Of a stretch of DNA of 64,000 bases, positions 48,079-57,325 are shown piece after piece. The notes under the pieces were generated by a model that was given only the letters and a program-made list of their open reading frames with translations, was not told the DNA's origin and ran no database searches. How positions within the stretch are numbered: the first letter of the stretch is position 1; every line of letters starts with the position of its first letter. A program made the translations under genes and the position numbers. Source of the DNA: Mucilaginibacter sp. UR6-11 (lineage in GTDB: Bacteria > Bacteroidota > Bacteroidia > Sphingobacteriales > Sphingobacteriaceae); the NCBI RefSeq assembly GCF_020880695.1, contig NZ_JAJIWO010000002.1:1-64000 (forward strand), in the 5' to 3' direction.

Positions 48079-50616
48079 TTACTGCACCATAAAAACTGCG
48101 TTACCAAACAGCAGCTTACCATTCTCCCAAAAACTACGGAACAATGGGTCGTCAACCAGGTATACTACCGAGCCGCGGCCCATAGGTTGTATACCCAACA
48201 GTAAACCATCCCTAATTTTTTCTTTGCCTTTTTGGCCAACAAAACCGGCAACGTAGCCATCCTTTTTTACGGTGCCCACATTCCAGTCGCCGTCATCTAA
48301 AAGTGCATAGATATCATCGGTTAATTTAAGCGTATAGTAATAGTTTGGGTAGCCAAAACCCAATGGATGGGTGTTATCCAGGTTAATTTTATAAATAGCG
48401 CCAGGCACTGTGCTTTTAATGTTATCGCGGTTGCGGTTTCCAAATATTTTTAATGAGGGTTTGTTTTTTAAGGTGTCGGCGTCCCTCCGTTTAATGTCAA
48501 ATCCTTTTTTACCGGCCAGTTGCGATACCGCACCCTGTAACGCAATTAACTTACCACCTGCTTTTACCCAGTTTTGCAAATCATCTGACGGAAAATCCTG
48601 ATAATTACCATCGGGAAAGATAATCACGTCAAAATCGCCCAGTTTGGCCCGGCCCAAATTGTTATAGTTGATCAGGGTAACCGGGTAACCTATCTGCTGT
48701 TCAAAATATTCCCAGATCTCGCCCATCGCTTCTGACGATACACCTTCACCGCTCATCAGCATTACCTTAGGCGGGTGTATAAAATGCACCGATGCCGAGC
48801 CCAGGTCTACGCCCTTGTCAACAAATCCGGTGGTTAAAGGCGTCAGCTCAATGCCGGCATTGTCGGCGGCGCCGCGTACAACAGCGTCAAAGCCGGCATC
48901 AGCATTACCCGCTTTGGTTATAATTAATGAGCCGGCGCCAAATTTTTTACCGGCCGCTTCAAACGGCGCTTCGGCATACCTAACTTTAACGTTTTTTTGT
49001 AACAGCCCGCTTAAAAACTGAACGCTGGTTACTGATTGCCAGGCCGCAACATAGGCATAAGCGTGGGCGGTGGGTTGCGTTGCCAGCGGTGGGGTTAATA
49101 CAACATCAACGATAGGTACAGCAGCCGGTTTTATGGCTTCCTTAAGGCCGTATGCCCGCAAGCCGTAAACATAAGGCAATGACCAGGCGGTAATGTCGTA
49201 GGTATTTGAGTCGGCAACAAAGGTTTTGGGCTCTAACAATACATTTAACAATACGGATTTAGGCTGATATGCACTAATGGTGATGTCCCTGGTATCAATA
49301 TCAAACCGCTCGGTTTTCCCCGAAAAATAATTATATCCTGTTGCGCTGGTTTTTATACCGAATTTATATTGGATCCCATTTCTGCGCAGCAATTCGGTAA
49401 GGCTTTGCATCTTATCATCATTATCATTTTTAATAACATAACCCTTATACTCGCCGGTTGGGTTGGTGCGGCTGTTGTCAAAATACTTTTTAAACTCTGT
49501 AACCGCTTTTGCAGCGTTAGCCGATGCGGTTTCAATCGTACTTAAACTGTTAGAATGATGGTGTGCAATACGATCTTTCAAGGTCAGCACATCGCCGGTG
49601 CGGGTGGTAATGGCCAATCCTGCACCTATGCCCCCCTGCTCATACGTCATGCCGATAGAACCGTTATAAATGGGATAGGTATCGCCATACGAAGGATAAA
49701 GCAGATCAAATTCTTCCTTGGTAAAATATAACCACCCGTTCTGATCGAAATATTTAGCATTGTTTTTGCCGATAGTAGTTTGAAACTCTTTTTGCCATGG
49801 CGTAATGTCTCTATGAAAAGGCTCGGCAGCCGGCGCGAAATAATAGGGCGCATTATAACCCTGCTCATGAAAATCAACATGCACCTGCGGCAGCCATGAA
49901 TTGTATAAGCCAACCCGGGCCTTTGATTCCTTTTGAGTTTGCCAGGCCCAATCGCGGTTTAAATCAAAGTAATAATGGTTAACCCGGCCACCCGGCCAGG
50001 GTTCGGCGTGTTCGCGCGCTGCCGGATCGGGATCAGGCACGGCGCCCTTTACCGAATTATAAAAGTTAACATAACGCTCATGTCCATCGGGGTTTAAACA
50101 GGGGTCGATCACCACAACCGTATTAGCCAGCCAGGTTTTAGTTTTGGCGTTGTCCGGATCAACCATATCAAACAAAGTAAGCATAGCAGCCTCGCTTGAC
50201 GAAGGTTCGTTTCCGTGTACATTATAACTCAACCACACGATAACCGGGGTATTGGCCGTAACCGTTGCCGGGTTTGTTGCGGTCTGCATAAAGCCGTTTC
50301 CCAAGGCCTTGTTTTCTGCTAAACCAGCCAGGCCTATATTGTTTTTGCGGATTTCTTCCAGGCGGTCAATATTAGCATCCGAAGCTATAAACGCGGCAAC
50401 CAGCGGGCGGTCCTCATTGGTTGTACCGTATTGCACCAGTTTTACATTTTTTGATACCGAGGCCACATACTTAAAATACTCGGTCACGCGGTATTGGTAG
50501 GTAAACCGGGTGCCCAACTCATAACCCAGGAATACTGACGGAGACTGGATTTTTTGCCCGAATGCCGAAACCAAACAGCCCAGGCAAACAGCTAATAGCG
50601 GGATCTTTTTTATCAT
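48079..50616 (-). CDS. M14-family zinc carboxypeptidase, exported
   Basis: About 845 residues from the ATG at 50616, which gives a clean signal peptide (IPLLAVCLGCLVSAFG). An upstream ATG at 50664 is less likely. Zinc ligands are H-x2-E in YNVHGNEPSS and the His in VHVDFHEQG; the catalytic Glu is in GMTYEQGG. A long C-terminal part (about 480-845) resembles a GATase-like fold, as in other large Bacteroidota M14 proteins. It would cleave C-terminal residues from peptides in the periplasm. It is divergent from recQ. Confidence 0.9.
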   Translation of the reverse strand: MIKKIPLLAVCLGCLVSAFGQKIQSPSVFLGYELGTRFTYQYRVTEYFKYVASVSKNVKLVQYGTTNEDRPLVAAFIASDANIDRLEEIRKNNIGLAGLAENKALGNGFMQTATNPATVTANTPVIVWLSYNVHGNEPSSSEAAMLTLFDMVDPDNAKTKTWLANTVVVIDPCLNPDGHERYVNFYNSVKGAVPDPDPAAREHAEPWPGGRVNHYYFDLNRDWAWQTQKESKARVGLYNSWLPQVHVDFHEQGYNAPYYFAPAAEPFHRDITPWQKEFQTTIGKNNAKYFDQNGWLYFTKEEFDLLYPSYGDTYPIYNGSIGMTYEQGGIGAGLAITTRTGDVLTLKDRIAHHHSNSLSTIETASANAAKAVTEFKKYFDNSRTNPTGEYKGYVIKNDNDDKMQSLTELLRRNGIQYKFGIKTSATGYNYFSGKTERFDIDTRDITISAYQPKSVLLNVLLEPKTFVADSNTYDITAWSLPYVYGLRAYGLKEAIKPAAVPIVDVVLTPPLATQPTAHAYAYVAAWQSVTSVQFLSGLLQKNVKVRYAEAPFEAAGKKFGAGSLIITKAGNADAGFDAVVRGAADNAGIELTPLTTGFVDKGVDLGSASVHFIHPPKVMLMSGEGVSSEAMGEIWEYFEQQIGYPVTLINYNNLGRAKLGDFDVIIFPDGNYQDFPSDDLQNWVKAGGKLIALQGAVSQLAGKKGFDIKRRDADTLKNKPSLKIFGNRNRDNIKSTVPGAIYKINLDNTHPLGFGYPNYYYTLKLTDDIYALLDDGDWNVGTVKKDGYVAGFVGQKGKEKIRDGLLLGIQPMGRGSVVYLVDDPLFRSFWENGKLLFGNAVFMVQ

Positions 50617-50696
50617 ACAGTTAATAAAGCTAAATATAATAGTTAAAATCACAAAAATCCGCACATTTGCATATCTTCATTTGCACATCAAAAACA

Positions 50697-52853
50697 ATGA
50701 CACCTAAACAGGCCCTCCAACAATATTTCGGATACAGTGAGTTCAGGCATGAGCAGGAAGCGGTTATAGAGCATGTTTTAAGCGGCGGGGATGTAATGGC
50801 GCTGATGCCTACCGGCGGCGGTAAATCATTATGTTACCAACTGCCCGCGGTATTACTAAATGGGTTAACCATAGTGATATCGCCCCTGATAGCATTAATG
50901 AAGGACCAGGTGGACAGCCTGAATGTGGCTGGCATACCGGCCGCTTTTTTAAACTCTTCGCAAAGCCCCGACGAACAGAGCCGCATTATTACCAAACTAA
51001 ACAGCAACCATATCAAGCTGTTGTACCTGGCGCCCGAGCGGCTTTTTGGTTCAGGAAACAAGCTGGTTGATTTTTTGAGATCACTACCCGTACCCGTTGC
51101 ACAGATAGCGATTGACGAAGCGCACTGTATATCGCACTGGGGCCATGATTTCCGCCCGGAGTATTTGATGCTGGCGGGATTGAAGGACCACTTCCCCAAT
51201 ATCCCGGTTATAGCGCTCACCGCCACGGCGGATAAGCTGACGCAAAAGGATATTCTTGAAAAATTAAATTTAAAGAACCCGGCCATATTTATCTCGTCCT
51301 TTAACCGGGCCAATATCACCTACCGGGTTAATCCCAAAAGAAACAGCTTTGACCAGCTGCTTGATTTTTTGGAGGATAGAAAAGATGAATCGGGGATCAT
51401 TTATTGCCTGTCGCGTAAATCGGTTGAAAGCTTAGCCACTGATTTGAAAGCGCATGGTTTTTCGGCCGAAGCCTATCATGCCGGTTTGGACAACGCCTTG
51501 AAGGCCCGCAACCAGGAAACCTTTTTGCGGGATGATACCAAGATCATTGTGGCTACCATTGCCTTTGGCATGGGTATCAATAAATCCAATGTGCGTTACG
51601 TGGTGCATATGGATATGCCCAAAAACATTGAAGGCTATTACCAGGAAACCGGCCGCGCGGGGCGCGATGGCCTGGCCTCATCGGCGTTGCTGTTTTATTC
51701 GCCGGGCGATGCCATTAAGCTAAAAAGCTTCGTAAGTATTGATGGCGACCCTGAACAAACACAGGTAATGCTGAGCAAGCTGAACGATATGGCCAGGTAT
51801 TGCCAGTTGCCCACCTGCCGCCGTAAGTTTTTGTTAAACTATTTTGATGAGCCGGCTCCCGACCATTGCGGCGCCTGCGATGTATGCCTGAGCGAGATCA
51901 CCCGGTTTGACGGAACGCTCATTGCTCAAAAAGCATTGTCAGCGGTATTCAGGTTAAAGGAGCGCTTTGGTACCACTTACGTAATCGACTTTTTACGCGG
52001 ATCAAAAAACGAAAAGATCCGTGAGGAACATAAAGAATTAAAAACCTACGGTGTGGGTAAAGACATCAGTAAGGCCGACTGGCAACGTTACCTGCGCGAA
52101 CTGGTTGCCCTGGGTTACCTGCAATTTACCGAAACCGAATACCCTGTTTTAAAGCTCACCCCGGCAAGCGATGCCGTATTAAAAGGCTTGCAAAAGGTTG
52201 AGCTGATTGCCACACAAACCGTTGAAGAGCGCCAGACAGAAGATCTGCCATTTGAAAACGATTTGCTAAGCATCCTGAAAAATACCCGGCGGGATATTGC
52301 AACACACGAAAACGTCCCGGCTTATATTATTGTGTCAGACGCTACGTTGATGGAGATTGCCACCTATCTGCCGCAAAGTTTAGACGAGCTGCGGTTTATA
52401 TCCGGCTTTGGTGATGTTAAGCTGGCGCGATACGGGCGCGAGTTTTTAGAACCGGTTAAAACCTACGCCCGCGAGCGGGGCCTTGACTCCAAGATCATCC
52501 ATAAAAGTAAAAAGCGCGAGCGCAAAGCAAGGCCCGAAAGGGCAGCCACGCCCCGCAGCAGCGACACCCGGCGCGCAAGTTTAGAACTTTACCAGAAAGA
52601 CAGGACCATTGCAGAAATTGCCGCCGAGCGCGGGCTATCGGTATCTACGGTTGAGAGCCACCTGAGCCATTTTGTGCAATCGGGCGAGCTGGATCTGCTC
52701 GAGATGGTGCCGTCAGAAAAAATACCGGCTATTAAAGATGCCGTGGAAAGCTACGGCGCCGAAAGGTTATCGCCATTAAAAGAAATACTGGGGCCTGATT
52801 TTACCTATGGCGAGATTAAAGCCGTGTTGGGCTGGATGAACAGAAATCAATAA
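50697..52853 (+). CDS. recQ: ATP-dependent DNA helicase RecQ
   Basis: 718 residues from the ATG at 50697; an earlier ATG at 50667 would add ten poorly conserved residues. Walker A is TGGGKS, Walker B DEAH (IDEAHC), and the helicase C domain has TGRAGRDG. The RQC zinc site uses CQLPTCRR...CGACDVC. An HRDC domain (about 525-600) and a C-terminal helix-turn-helix domain (about 625-715) follow. RecQ unwinds 3'-5' in repair and fork restart. The tandem GGAAC repeat begins right after its stop. Confidence 0.95.
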   Translation: MTPKQALQQYFGYSEFRHEQEAVIEHVLSGGDVMALMPTGGGKSLCYQLPAVLLNGLTIVISPLIALMKDQVDSLNVAGIPAAFLNSSQSPDEQSRIITKLNSNHIKLLYLAPERLFGSGNKLVDFLRSLPVPVAQIAIDEAHCISHWGHDFRPEYLMLAGLKDHFPNIPVIALTATADKLTQKDILEKLNLKNPAIFISSFNRANITYRVNPKRNSFDQLLDFLEDRKDESGIIYCLSRKSVESLATDLKAHGFSAEAYHAGLDNALKARNQETFLRDDTKIIVATIAFGMGINKSNVRYVVHMDMPKNIEGYYQETGRAGRDGLASSALLFYSPGDAIKLKSFVSIDGDPEQTQVMLSKLNDMARYCQLPTCRRKFLLNYFDEPAPDHCGACDVCLSEITRFDGTLIAQKALSAVFRLKERFGTTYVIDFLRGSKNEKIREEHKELKTYGVGKDISKADWQRYLRELVALGYLQFTETEYPVLKLTPASDAVLKGLQKVELIATQTVEERQTEDLPFENDLLSILKNTRRDIATHENVPAYIIVSDATLMEIATYLPQSLDELRFISGFGDVKLARYGREFLEPVKTYARERGLDSKIIHKSKKRERKARPERAATPRSSDTRRASLELYQKDRTIAEIAAERGLSVSTVESHLSHFVQSGELDLLEMVPSEKIPAIKDAVESYGAERLSPLKEILGPDFTYGEIKAVLGWMNRNQ

Positions 52854-52870
52854 CTTTGGGCGTTCCACTT

Positions 52871-53035
52871 TGCGTGAGCGGAACGGAGCGGAACACCCGG
52901 AACGAAGCGGAACACTCCGGAACAGAGCGGAACACCCCGGAACACTCCGGAACAGAGCGGAACACCCCGGAACACTCCGGAACAGAGCGGAACACCCCGG
53001 AACACTCCGGAACAGAGCGGAACACCCGAAACAAA
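52871..53035. repeat. GGAAC tandem repeat, 10-bp unit in a 30-bp superrepeat
   Basis: From 52879 the block GGAAC recurs about every 10 bp with only the next 4-5 bases changing (CGGAACAGAG, CGGAACACCC, CGGAACACTC). Three such units form a 30-bp repeat that is exact over 52921-53010 and partly continues each side. The array ends about 20 bp before murF. Frames on both strands stay open through it because of the 30-bp period, but those ORFs lack other support. Confidence 0.9.
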
Positions 53036-53061
53036 AAACCAGCAAGGTTCTTAAGTAAGAT

Positions 53062-54381
53062 ATGACTACTACCGAACAACTATACCAACACTACCTGCAA
53101 CACCCGGTTATTACTACCGATACCCGTAAAATAACGGCTGGCAGTTTGTTTTTTGCCCTAAAGGGCGATAAGTTTGACGCCAACACTTTCGCCGGGCAGG
53201 CAATAGCAGCGGGGGCGGCGTACGCGGTAATTGATAATCCCGAATATCAACTTAATGAGCAATGCTTACTGGTTGACAATGTCTTGACCGCTTTGCAGGA
53301 CCTGGCCCGCCATCATCGCCGGCAATTAACCATCCCGGTTATAGGGCTTACCGGCACCAACGGCAAAACCACCACGAAAGAGTTGATAAACGCCGTGCTG
53401 TCACAACATTTTATAACCTTAGCTACCCAGGGTAACCTGAATAATCATATCGGCGTACCCTTAACCATTTTAGGGATCAACGCGTCGCACCAAATGGCGG
53501 TGATTGAGATGGGCGCCAATCATATTAAAGAAATTGAATTGCTTTGCAGCATAGCCCGGCCAACGCACGGTCTGATAACCAACGTAGGCAAAGCGCATTT
53601 AGAAGGCTTTGGCAGTGTCGAAGGCGTGAAAATTGCAAAGGGCGAACTCTACGATTTCCTGAGCGGCCACGGTGGTGTAGCTTTTATCAACAGCAATAAC
53701 CCGATATTAATGGAGATGCAGGCAGCCCGTAAGTTTACTACCCCGCCTATATTTTATGGCGATGCCATTGACGATTTGGTTAGCGGCGGGATTACAGAAA
53801 ATGCCCCGTTGCTTTCCCTGGAATGGACCAACAACGGATCGGGAGAAACCTACGCTGTTAAAACACATTTAACCGGCGCTTATAACCTGGATAATATATT
53901 GGCGGCTATTAGCATGGGCGTTTACTTTAAAATGCCGGTTACCGAAATTAATGCCGGCATTGAAGGCTATCAGCCTAAAAACAACCGCTCGCAAGTTGTG
54001 CGGACAGCTACCAATACGCTGATCTGCGATTATTACAATGCTAATCCAAGCAGCATGATGGTAGCTATTGATAACATCGGCAAAATAACTGCCGGCCGCA
54101 AAGTTTTGATCCTGGGCGATATGTTTGAAATGGGTGCCGAAGCCGCTGCCGAACATGCCGCAGTTATTGAAAAGGCCCTGGCTACCGAAGTTGATGAGCG
54201 GATCTTTATCGGTACAGAATTTTTGAGGCAAAAGGCAAAAGGGGAAGGGCAAAAGGCTGTTTTTTATGAAACCGCCGAAGATGCCATTGCCGGACTGAAA
54301 GCTCAGCCTATAAAAAATTCGACGATATTGATCAAGGGGTCGAGGGGGATGGCGTTGGAGCGGTTGGTGGAGCTGTTTTAA
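53062..54381 (+). CDS. murF: UDP-N-acetylmuramoyl-tripeptide--D-alanyl-D-alanine ligase
   Basis: A 439-residue Mur ligase, shorter than the E. coli enzyme but complete. An N-terminal UDP-MurNAc-binding domain (1-85; TDTRKITAGSLFFALKGDKFD), central ATPase domain with P-loop GTNGKTTTKE (about 96-105) and C-terminal domain with YNANPSSM (about 325) and LGDMFEMG. It adds D-Ala-D-Ala to the peptidoglycan precursor in the cytoplasm. It stands alone rather than in a dcw cluster. Confidence 0.95.
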   Translation: MTTTEQLYQHYLQHPVITTDTRKITAGSLFFALKGDKFDANTFAGQAIAAGAAYAVIDNPEYQLNEQCLLVDNVLTALQDLARHHRRQLTIPVIGLTGTNGKTTTKELINAVLSQHFITLATQGNLNNHIGVPLTILGINASHQMAVIEMGANHIKEIELLCSIARPTHGLITNVGKAHLEGFGSVEGVKIAKGELYDFLSGHGGVAFINSNNPILMEMQAARKFTTPPIFYGDAIDDLVSGGITENAPLLSLEWTNNGSGETYAVKTHLTGAYNLDNILAAISMGVYFKMPVTEINAGIEGYQPKNNRSQVVRTATNTLICDYYNANPSSMMVAIDNIGKITAGRKVLILGDMFEMGAEAAAEHAAVIEKALATEVDERIFIGTEFLRQKAKGEGQKAVFYETAEDAIAGLKAQPIKNSTILIKGSRGMALERLVELF

Positions 54382-54493
54382 TAGTTCTTACCGGTTGCAT
54401 TTTTTAATATCAGCATCAGGACTTACATTTTTTCCTCTTCCAACGGACTGTATCCCAAACGTGGAAATCCACCGCTCAATCGCCGCGGGGGCT

Positions 54494-54712
54494 ATTACTT
54501 TGTCTTGATACAAAGTAATCAAAAATCAAGTCAGACGATAGGCCTCTTTGCCGCACAGGGCCTTTGCCCGGCAAATCAGGTAAAATCGGGGGCCCGGTCC
54601 TTTTGCCGCTTGTTGTCGCGCAAGGCTACCGCTTCAGGCAAAATTACCAATGCCCTTGCCAGCGCACAGCCCAACTTGTTTTACCTGATTTCACCCGAAG
54701 CTTTTCGTCTGA
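54494..54712. repeat. Nested palindromic intergenic element
   Basis: The hairpin ATTACTTTGT-CTTGAT-ACAAAGTAAT (54494-54519) precedes a larger palindrome. TCAGACGA (54531-54538) pairs with TCGTCTGA (54705-54712), and AAATCAGGTAAAA (54573-54585) pairs with TTTTACCTGATTT (54679-54691). Inside, TTTGCCG pairs with CGGCAAA (54547-54575) and TTTTGCC with GGCAAAA (54601-54643). A sequence like the first hairpin is familiar from intergenic repeats of Sphingobacteriaceae (recollection). No gene is supported in the 530-bp gap 54382-54911. Confidence 0.75.
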
Positions 54713-54911
54713 CGGCTCGGTGCCAGCCAAAATTTAGTACTGGTAAGGATCAAAAAAGAAGGGCTTGTCTGTAAAGTGTCAATACTCGGGCTGACTTAAT
54801 TTTGGTTACGCTAACGTCATCGCAATAAAAACCAACCTGTTATTTTGTCAGTCCCGCCCCTTTTTTAAACATCGGAATACTTTTTGAAATACGTATTTTA
54901 AAATACAAAGT

Positions 54912-55640
54912 ATGAATCATTTAACATTCATTTTAGGATATATAAGTATGGGATCAGCATGGTTATTAATGATTGTAATTGCTGTTGTAAGCTTAATTGT
55001 GCAATGGCGCTTTAAAAGTAAATTTAAGCAGTACTCAGAGATAGGGTTAATGTCGGGCATGTCCGGGCAAGAGGTGGCCGAGCGCATGCTGAAGGATAAC
55101 GGGATTTACGATGTACAGGTGATCTCTGTTGAAGGGCAGCTGACGGATCATTATAACCCCGAAACCAAAACGGTAAATTTAAGTCCGGATGTATTTAACA
55201 GCCGCAGCGTGGCTTCGGCGGCGGTAGCGGCACATGAGTGTGGGCACGCGGTACAGCATGCCGCCGGCTATAGCTGGCTAAGCCTGCGTACCATCCTGGT
55301 GCCGGTTACCAATGCGGCATCAACCTTAGTACAAATTACGCTGTTCATTGGTGTAATGCTGTTGTTTTTTGCACATAACCCGTTGGTATTAGCTATAGGG
55401 GTGGCCGCTTTGGCCGTAGTGACCTTGTTTAGCTTTATTACCCTGCCGGTTGAGTTTGACGCCAGCAGCCGCGCTTTAGCCTGGTTAAACAATAACTACA
55501 CGGTAATGCAAACCGCCGAAGAGCATGAGCAGGCCAAAGATGCTCTTTGGTGGGCCGCTATGACCTATGTGGTTGCCGCGCTGGGATCGTTAGCTACGTT
55601 GTTGTATTATGCTTCAATGCTGAATAATAACAGGCGATAA
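54912..55640 (+). CDS. Zinc metallopeptidase, YugP-like membrane protein
   Basis: A 242-residue membrane protein. HECGH (VAAHECGHAVQH, about residues 101-105) is the HExxH zinc site. Membrane helices lie at about 10-30, 125-150, 155-180 and 215-235. This matches the YugP/Zn_peptidase_2 family (PF04298), believed to be membrane proteases of unknown substrate. It follows the palindromic element and is convergent with apaG, with a strong terminator between. Confidence 0.88.
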   Translation: MNHLTFILGYISMGSAWLLMIVIAVVSLIVQWRFKSKFKQYSEIGLMSGMSGQEVAERMLKDNGIYDVQVISVEGQLTDHYNPETKTVNLSPDVFNSRSVASAAVAAHECGHAVQHAAGYSWLSLRTILVPVTNAASTLVQITLFIGVMLLFFAHNPLVLAIGVAALAVVTLFSFITLPVEFDASSRALAWLNNNYTVMQTAEEHEQAKDALWWAAMTYVVAALGSLATLLYYASMLNNNRR

Positions 55641-55654
55641 GCCCCGGCCTCCTA

Positions 55655-55752
55655 AAGGGGGAGTAATAAAGCGCAAACAAAATATAAACGCCTCATTGTT
55701 TACACAATGAGGCGTTCTTTTTAATAAAACAGTTCTTTAAAAACTCCCCCTT
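55655..55752. repeat. Inverted AAGGGGGAGT pair around the terminator
   Basis: AAGGGGGAGT (55655-55664) and its perfect inverse ACTCCCCCTT (55743-55752) flank the terminator hairpin. Such C/G-run pairs look like a genomic repeat typical of this group rather than part of either gene. Confidence 0.5.
55687..55716. terminator. Strong bidirectional terminator
   Basis: AACGCCTCATTGT (55687-55699) pairs perfectly with ACAATGAGGCGTT (55704-55716) around TTAC, followed by CTTTTTTAAT. It separates the rightward YugP-like gene from leftward apaG. Confidence 0.85.
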
Positions 55753-55769
55753 CAGGCGGGCGAGGATGA

Positions 55770-56156
55770 TTAGTTCATCCTGTATGGCGCAATCAAATAA
55801 AACTCGGGGATTTGGACATCAAACATCGCATTGTCCATCAGGCGCATCATTTGATACTCGCCTTTCATGCTTCCCATATCAGTTTTTAAATTACAGCCCG
55901 ATACATACTCGTGCGAGCTCCCGGGTTCAATTACCGGTTGCAGGCCCACCACACCTTCGCCTTCCACTTCGCGCTTTGCGCCATTCGAATCAAATATATA
56001 CCAGTGGCGGCTCATTAAACGCACGGCGTAGCTGCCCATATTTTCAATATTAACCTTGTAGGCAAACATAAAGTGGTCATTTGCCGGGTTAGAATATTCC
56101 GGCTGATAAATGGTTTCTACCGAAACCTTAACTCCTTCAGTTATAAATGTAACCAT
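55770..56156 (-). CDS. apaG: ApaG-domain protein
   Basis: A 128-residue protein with the ApaG beta-sandwich: VTVET/YSNPANDHFMFAYKV, the RHWYIFDSNG block and VGLQPVIEPGSSHEYVSGC are family hallmarks. Length equals E. coli ApaG (125). In other bacteria ApaG is linked to Co2+ resistance and Mg2+ efflux, but its biochemistry is unsettled. It is read leftward, downstream of dusB by 116 bp. Confidence 0.92.
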   Translation of the reverse strand: MVTFITEGVKVSVETIYQPEYSNPANDHFMFAYKVNIENMGSYAVRLMSRHWYIFDSNGAKREVEGEGVVGLQPVIEPGSSHEYVSGCNLKTDMGSMKGEYQMMRLMDNAMFDVQIPEFYLIAPYRMN

Positions 56157-56272
56157 GTTGATAACTATCCTTTAATTCAAATATAAACCAGTTAATCAAA
56201 AACCAAGCCATCTTAATGGCATAATTTTCAGCAATATATATTTTTAAATGAAAAAGAAAAAAAACTAAAATG

Positions 56273-57283
56273 TTAAATCGTTAAAGCAGATACGGAATTT
56301 TCAAACCTTGGGTTGTGTTCAATCTCCTGTAAAATATCCTCCAACTCATCAAAAGTGCCGGCGGTCACCAGTTTCATGCGGTACTCTTTAAAGTTATCAA
56401 TCCCCTTAAAATAGTTGGCATAATGCCTGCGCATTTCAAAAACGCCGGTTTTGGGGCCTTTCCATTCTATTGATTTTACCAGGTGGGTACGGCAGGCGTC
56501 AATCCGCTCGGCAAAGGTTGGTTTCTGCAGATGATTTCCGGTTTCAAAGTAGTGTTTTATCTCTCTGAAAATCCAGGGATAACCAATTGCCGCCCTGCCA
56601 ATCATCATGCCATCTACGCCATATTCCATGCGCCAGGCTGCCGCTTTTTCAGGCGAGTCGATATCGCCATTGCCAAAAATGGGGATTTCTATCTGCGGGT
56701 TCTTTTTAATTTCGCGTATCAAACTCCAGTCGGCCGATCCTTTATACATCTGCGCGCGGGTGCGGCCGTGTATGGTTAGGGCCTTTATGCCCACATCCTG
56801 CAAACGCATGGCAACTTCCTGCACGTTTTTGGTATTATCATCCCAGCCCAGGCGGGTTTTTACGGTAACGGGTAAATGGGTGGCTTCAACAACCGCTTTG
56901 GTCATGGCTACCATTTTATCAATATCCTGCAGCAAGCTTGCGCCTGCGCCACGGCAGGCCACGTTTTTAACCGGGCAGCCGTAATTAATATCAATCAGGT
57001 CGGGCCCTGCCTGCGATGAGATAGCGGAAGCTTCGCGCATATGCTCGATATCACTGCCGAAGATCTGGATCCCGATGGGGCGCTCGTACTCAAAAATATC
57101 CAGTTTCTTGCGGCTTTTGGCCGCGTCACGGATCAGGCCCTCAGACGAGATAAACTCGGTGTACATCATATCCGCGCCATGCTGTTTGCATACGTAACGG
57201 AAAGGCGGATCGCTCACGTCTTCCATCGGTGCCAGCAGCAGCGGGAATTCTCCTAAATCAATATTTCCTATTTGTACAGACAT
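56273..57283 (-). CDS. dusB: tRNA-dihydrouridine synthase
   Basis: A 336-residue FMN TIM-barrel enzyme that reduces uridines in the tRNA D-loop. Signatures: LAPMEDVSDPPFR at the start, INYGCPVKNV with GAGASLL, catalytic-Cys region CPVKNVACRGAGA, TVKTRLGWD and GRTRAQMYKGSADW, and GNGDIDSPE. Closest to the DusB group. It is divergent from the CPBP protease; only 42 bp separate the two likely starts. Confidence 0.94.
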   Translation of the reverse strand: MSVQIGNIDLGEFPLLLAPMEDVSDPPFRYVCKQHGADMMYTEFISSEGLIRDAAKSRKKLDIFEYERPIGIQIFGSDIEHMREASAISSQAGPDLIDINYGCPVKNVACRGAGASLLQDIDKMVAMTKAVVEATHLPVTVKTRLGWDDNTKNVQEVAMRLQDVGIKALTIHGRTRAQMYKGSADWSLIREIKKNPQIEIPIFGNGDIDSPEKAAAWRMEYGVDGMMIGRAAIGYPWIFREIKHYFETGNHLQKPTFAERIDACRTHLVKSIEWKGPKTGVFEMRRHYANYFKGIDNFKEYRMKLVTAGTFDELEDILQEIEHNPRFENSVSALTI

Positions 57284-57325
57284 GGCTTATCTTTAACCGC
57301 TGCAAAAATACGCATTTTAACGCAA

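Noticed and set aside
52871..53035. CRISPR array
   Set aside because: The units are 10/30 bp with no unique spacers and no cas genes nearby.
52776..53079. Open frames on both strands across the GGAAC repeat with 10-residue repeats (for example NTPEHSGTER)
   Set aside because: The 30-bp period keeps every frame open. The ORFs start in or overlap recQ or murF and have no family resemblance.
54505..54774. 89-residue ORF in the murF to YugP gap
   Set aside because: It lies almost entirely inside the nested palindromic element; composition follows the inverted repeats rather than a protein.
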